A stretch of DNA of 64,000 nucleotides from Branchipolynoe longqiensis (lineage: Eukaryota > Annelida > Polychaeta > Phyllodocida > Polynoidae). Below the pieces are notes generated by a model, which did not search any database, was not told the origin of the DNA, and saw only the letters and a list, made by a program, of their open reading frames with translations. The stretch lies in the NCBI GenBank assembly GCA_030323885.1, contig CM059192.1, forward strand, positions 255,001 to 319,000, written 5' to 3'. Shown here piece by piece: positions 53,401 through 56,400 of this stretch. Numbering within the stretch: position 1 is the stretch's first letter; each line of letters begins with the position of its first letter. The translations under genes and the position numbers were made by a program.

Positions 53401-56400
53401 CGTCACTAAGAAGCCACCAATGGTTGCTTAGAACGAGGCTCGCATCACTTAGAAGCCACCAATGGTTACTGAGAACGAGGCATGCATCACTAAGAAGCCC
53501 CCGATGGTTACTGAGAACGAGGCCCGCATCACTAAGAAGCCGATGATGGTTACTGACAACGAGACCCACATCACTAAGAAGCCACTGATGGTTACTGAGA
53601 ACGAGGCCCACGTCACTAAGAAGCCACTGATGGTTGCTGAGAACGAGGCCTGAATCACTAAGAAGCCGACAATGGTTGCTGAGAACGAGGCCCGCGTCAC
53701 TTAGAAGCCACCAATGGTTACTGAGAACGAGGCCTGCATCACTAAAAAGCCCCCGATGGTTACTGAGAACGAGGCCTGAATCGCTAAGATTAAGAAGCCA
53801 ACAATGGTTGCTGAGAACGAGGCCCGCGTTGCTTAGAAGCCACCAATGGTTACTGAGAACGAGGCCTGCATCACTAAGAAGCCAACAATTGTTGCTGAGA
53901 ACGAGGCCCGTGTCGCTTAGAAGCCACCAATGGTTACTGAGAACGAGGCCTGCATCACTAAGAAGCCCCCAATGGTTACTGAGAACGAGGCCTGCATCAC
54001 TAAGAAGCCAACAATGGTTATTGAGAATGAGGCCCGCATCACTAAGAAGCCAACAATGGTTACTGAGAATGAGGCCTGAATCACTAAGAAGCCAACAATG
54101 GTTGCTGAGAACGAGGCCCGTGTCGCTTAGAAGCCACCAATGGTTACTGAGAACGAGGCCTGCATCACTAAGAAGCCCCCAATGGTTACTGAGAATGAGG
54201 CCTGAATCACTAAGAAGCCAACAAGGGCGTGGTGGTCTAGTCGGTAGAGCGCAGGACCAACCCCGACTTCCGCCACGTCAACAATCCTGGTCACAGCTCC
54301 AGTCCTTCCTCAGAGACTGGTGATAGTGACTCGGACTGTCCGTATTGATACGCTAAGATTCCACTGTTGCGTATCGGTGTACGTAAAGGTGTATGATAAT
54401 GGCGGGTTTAGCAGTTCTGGTATTAAAAAGAATGAATAGCCATCACAGGTGTGGTCTACAGGCTCTACGACAGCAAATTGAACTGTAATCTTGGACTAAA
54501 TGTTCTTACGTCCCACCGGCGTCAGGCGACGTGAGTCACGCGACGCATGACCCATGACGCACGTCGCATGACGCATGACGTACTACACGTTTCGCATGAC
54601 GGACGTCGCATGATGCACAAAGCACGACGCGTCATGCACGACGCGTCACGAGCGCAACGTCACGCGTCACACACGATGCGTCACACACGACGCGTCATGC
54701 ACGACGAGTGCCTGAGTTTCAGCTTCAGACGAGGCCTGCATTTCCGGTAGCGTCTCTCACTCACCCACTTCGGCGTCTTCACTGACGTATATCCGGTTAA
54801 CGCCTTCCCCGATCGTCGGCGGCCGGGCCTGACCTTGACCTTGAACCACTGTCGTCATGGCAACAGCAACAATAACAGTAATCTGTTAGAGGCAGGAGTA
54901 AACTGGGAATAGCTACAGGCGTTTGATTTAACTCGTGTCTGTATTTAAATGTAGGATACGTAAATATCTAAGTTAATTGTACTTTAAACAAACGTCGATA
55001 TATTTAGTGAAGCCTCTTGAAATTAGCAGAAAAACAATTAAAGGCTGTTTGATTGGTTGATTGATTGATCAATTATGATATTACAGTACAACCCCGTTAA
55101 ACCAAGCTCGGTTAAACCAAACGATCGGTTAATCCAAACTTTTTTTAGCGGCCCGGTAAAATACTACCATTTATCATATAAAAAGTTGGTTAAACCAAAG
55201 TCAGTTAATCTAAACTATCGCTTAATCGAAACAAAATTGTCGGACCTCAGGCCAAACTTTCATGTGGTTTTAAGGTCATCTGAAACCCCGCCGAATTTGT
55301 TATATGATAAAAAAGAGTAGTATTTTGAAGGAACCCTAGAAATTTGTTTGGATTACCCCATCGTTTGGTTTAACCAAGCTTGGTTTAACGGGGATATATT
55401 GTATGTACATAAAAAACAATAATCAAACTGTCCACATACATTGTATATACACTCTTACTCAAATTCAAAGTCGAAGCCAAAGCTCGGTTAAACCAATGAT
55501 CGGTTAATCCAAACAAATGTCTAGGGCCCCTTCAAGTTTGGTTTAACGGGGTTATACTGTATATACTCGCAACATTTAATGCCATATCACCATGAGTGTG
55601 ACTTTGTACACTGCACACATGCGCACTTAATGTTGGCCAGCTAAAACTGACACCATCGTCTTCAGCATGAACAGGTTCTAACTTCTATTGACTTGACTCA
55701 GCCTCCCCTTCTATGTGGCAACAAACTGACACCATCGTCTTCAGCATGAACAGGTTCTAACTTCTATTAACTTGACTCAGCCTCCCCTTCTATGTGGCAA
55801 CAAACTGACACCATCGTCTTCAGCATGAACAGGTTCTAACTTCTATTAACTTGATCAGCCTCCCCTTCTATGTGGCAACAAACTGACACCATCGTCTTCA
55901 GCATGAACAGGTTCTAACTTCTATTAACTTGACTCAGCCTCCCCTTCTATGTGGCAACAAACTGACACCATCGTCTTCAGCATGAACAGGTTCTAACTTC
56001 TATTAACTTGATCAGCCTCCCCTTCTATGTGGCAACAAACTGACACCATCGTCTTCAGCATGAACAGGTTCTAACTTCTATTAACTTGATCAGCCTCCCC
56101 TTCTATGTGGCAACAAACTGACACCATCGTCTTCAGCATGAACAGGTTCTAACTTCTATTGACTTGACTCAGCTCCCCTTCTATGTGGCAACAAATGCTT
56201 TAAAGTTGCACAGTCCGGTGGTTTTGAGTTTCTCACATTTTCTGAGATAAACATATCAGGTTGATCATTATAATCTACCCTACTTTAGTTTGAAGTAACT
56301 TTTACGTTAAATCGCTAACTTTTGAGATATTTGAAATGGAAACATGCTAAATAAATTTTGGCAAGCTTGCCAAAACTCTAACACCATAGGCTTCTGCAGT

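Noticed and set aside
52592..54323. Frames of 145-241 residues on both strands
   Set aside because: Produced by the 42 bp minisatellite.
54765..54829. Exon 2 starting at the later AG (54829)
   Set aside because: With exon 1 ending in phase 1 this start gives a stop after ten codons; the AG four bases earlier keeps the frame open.
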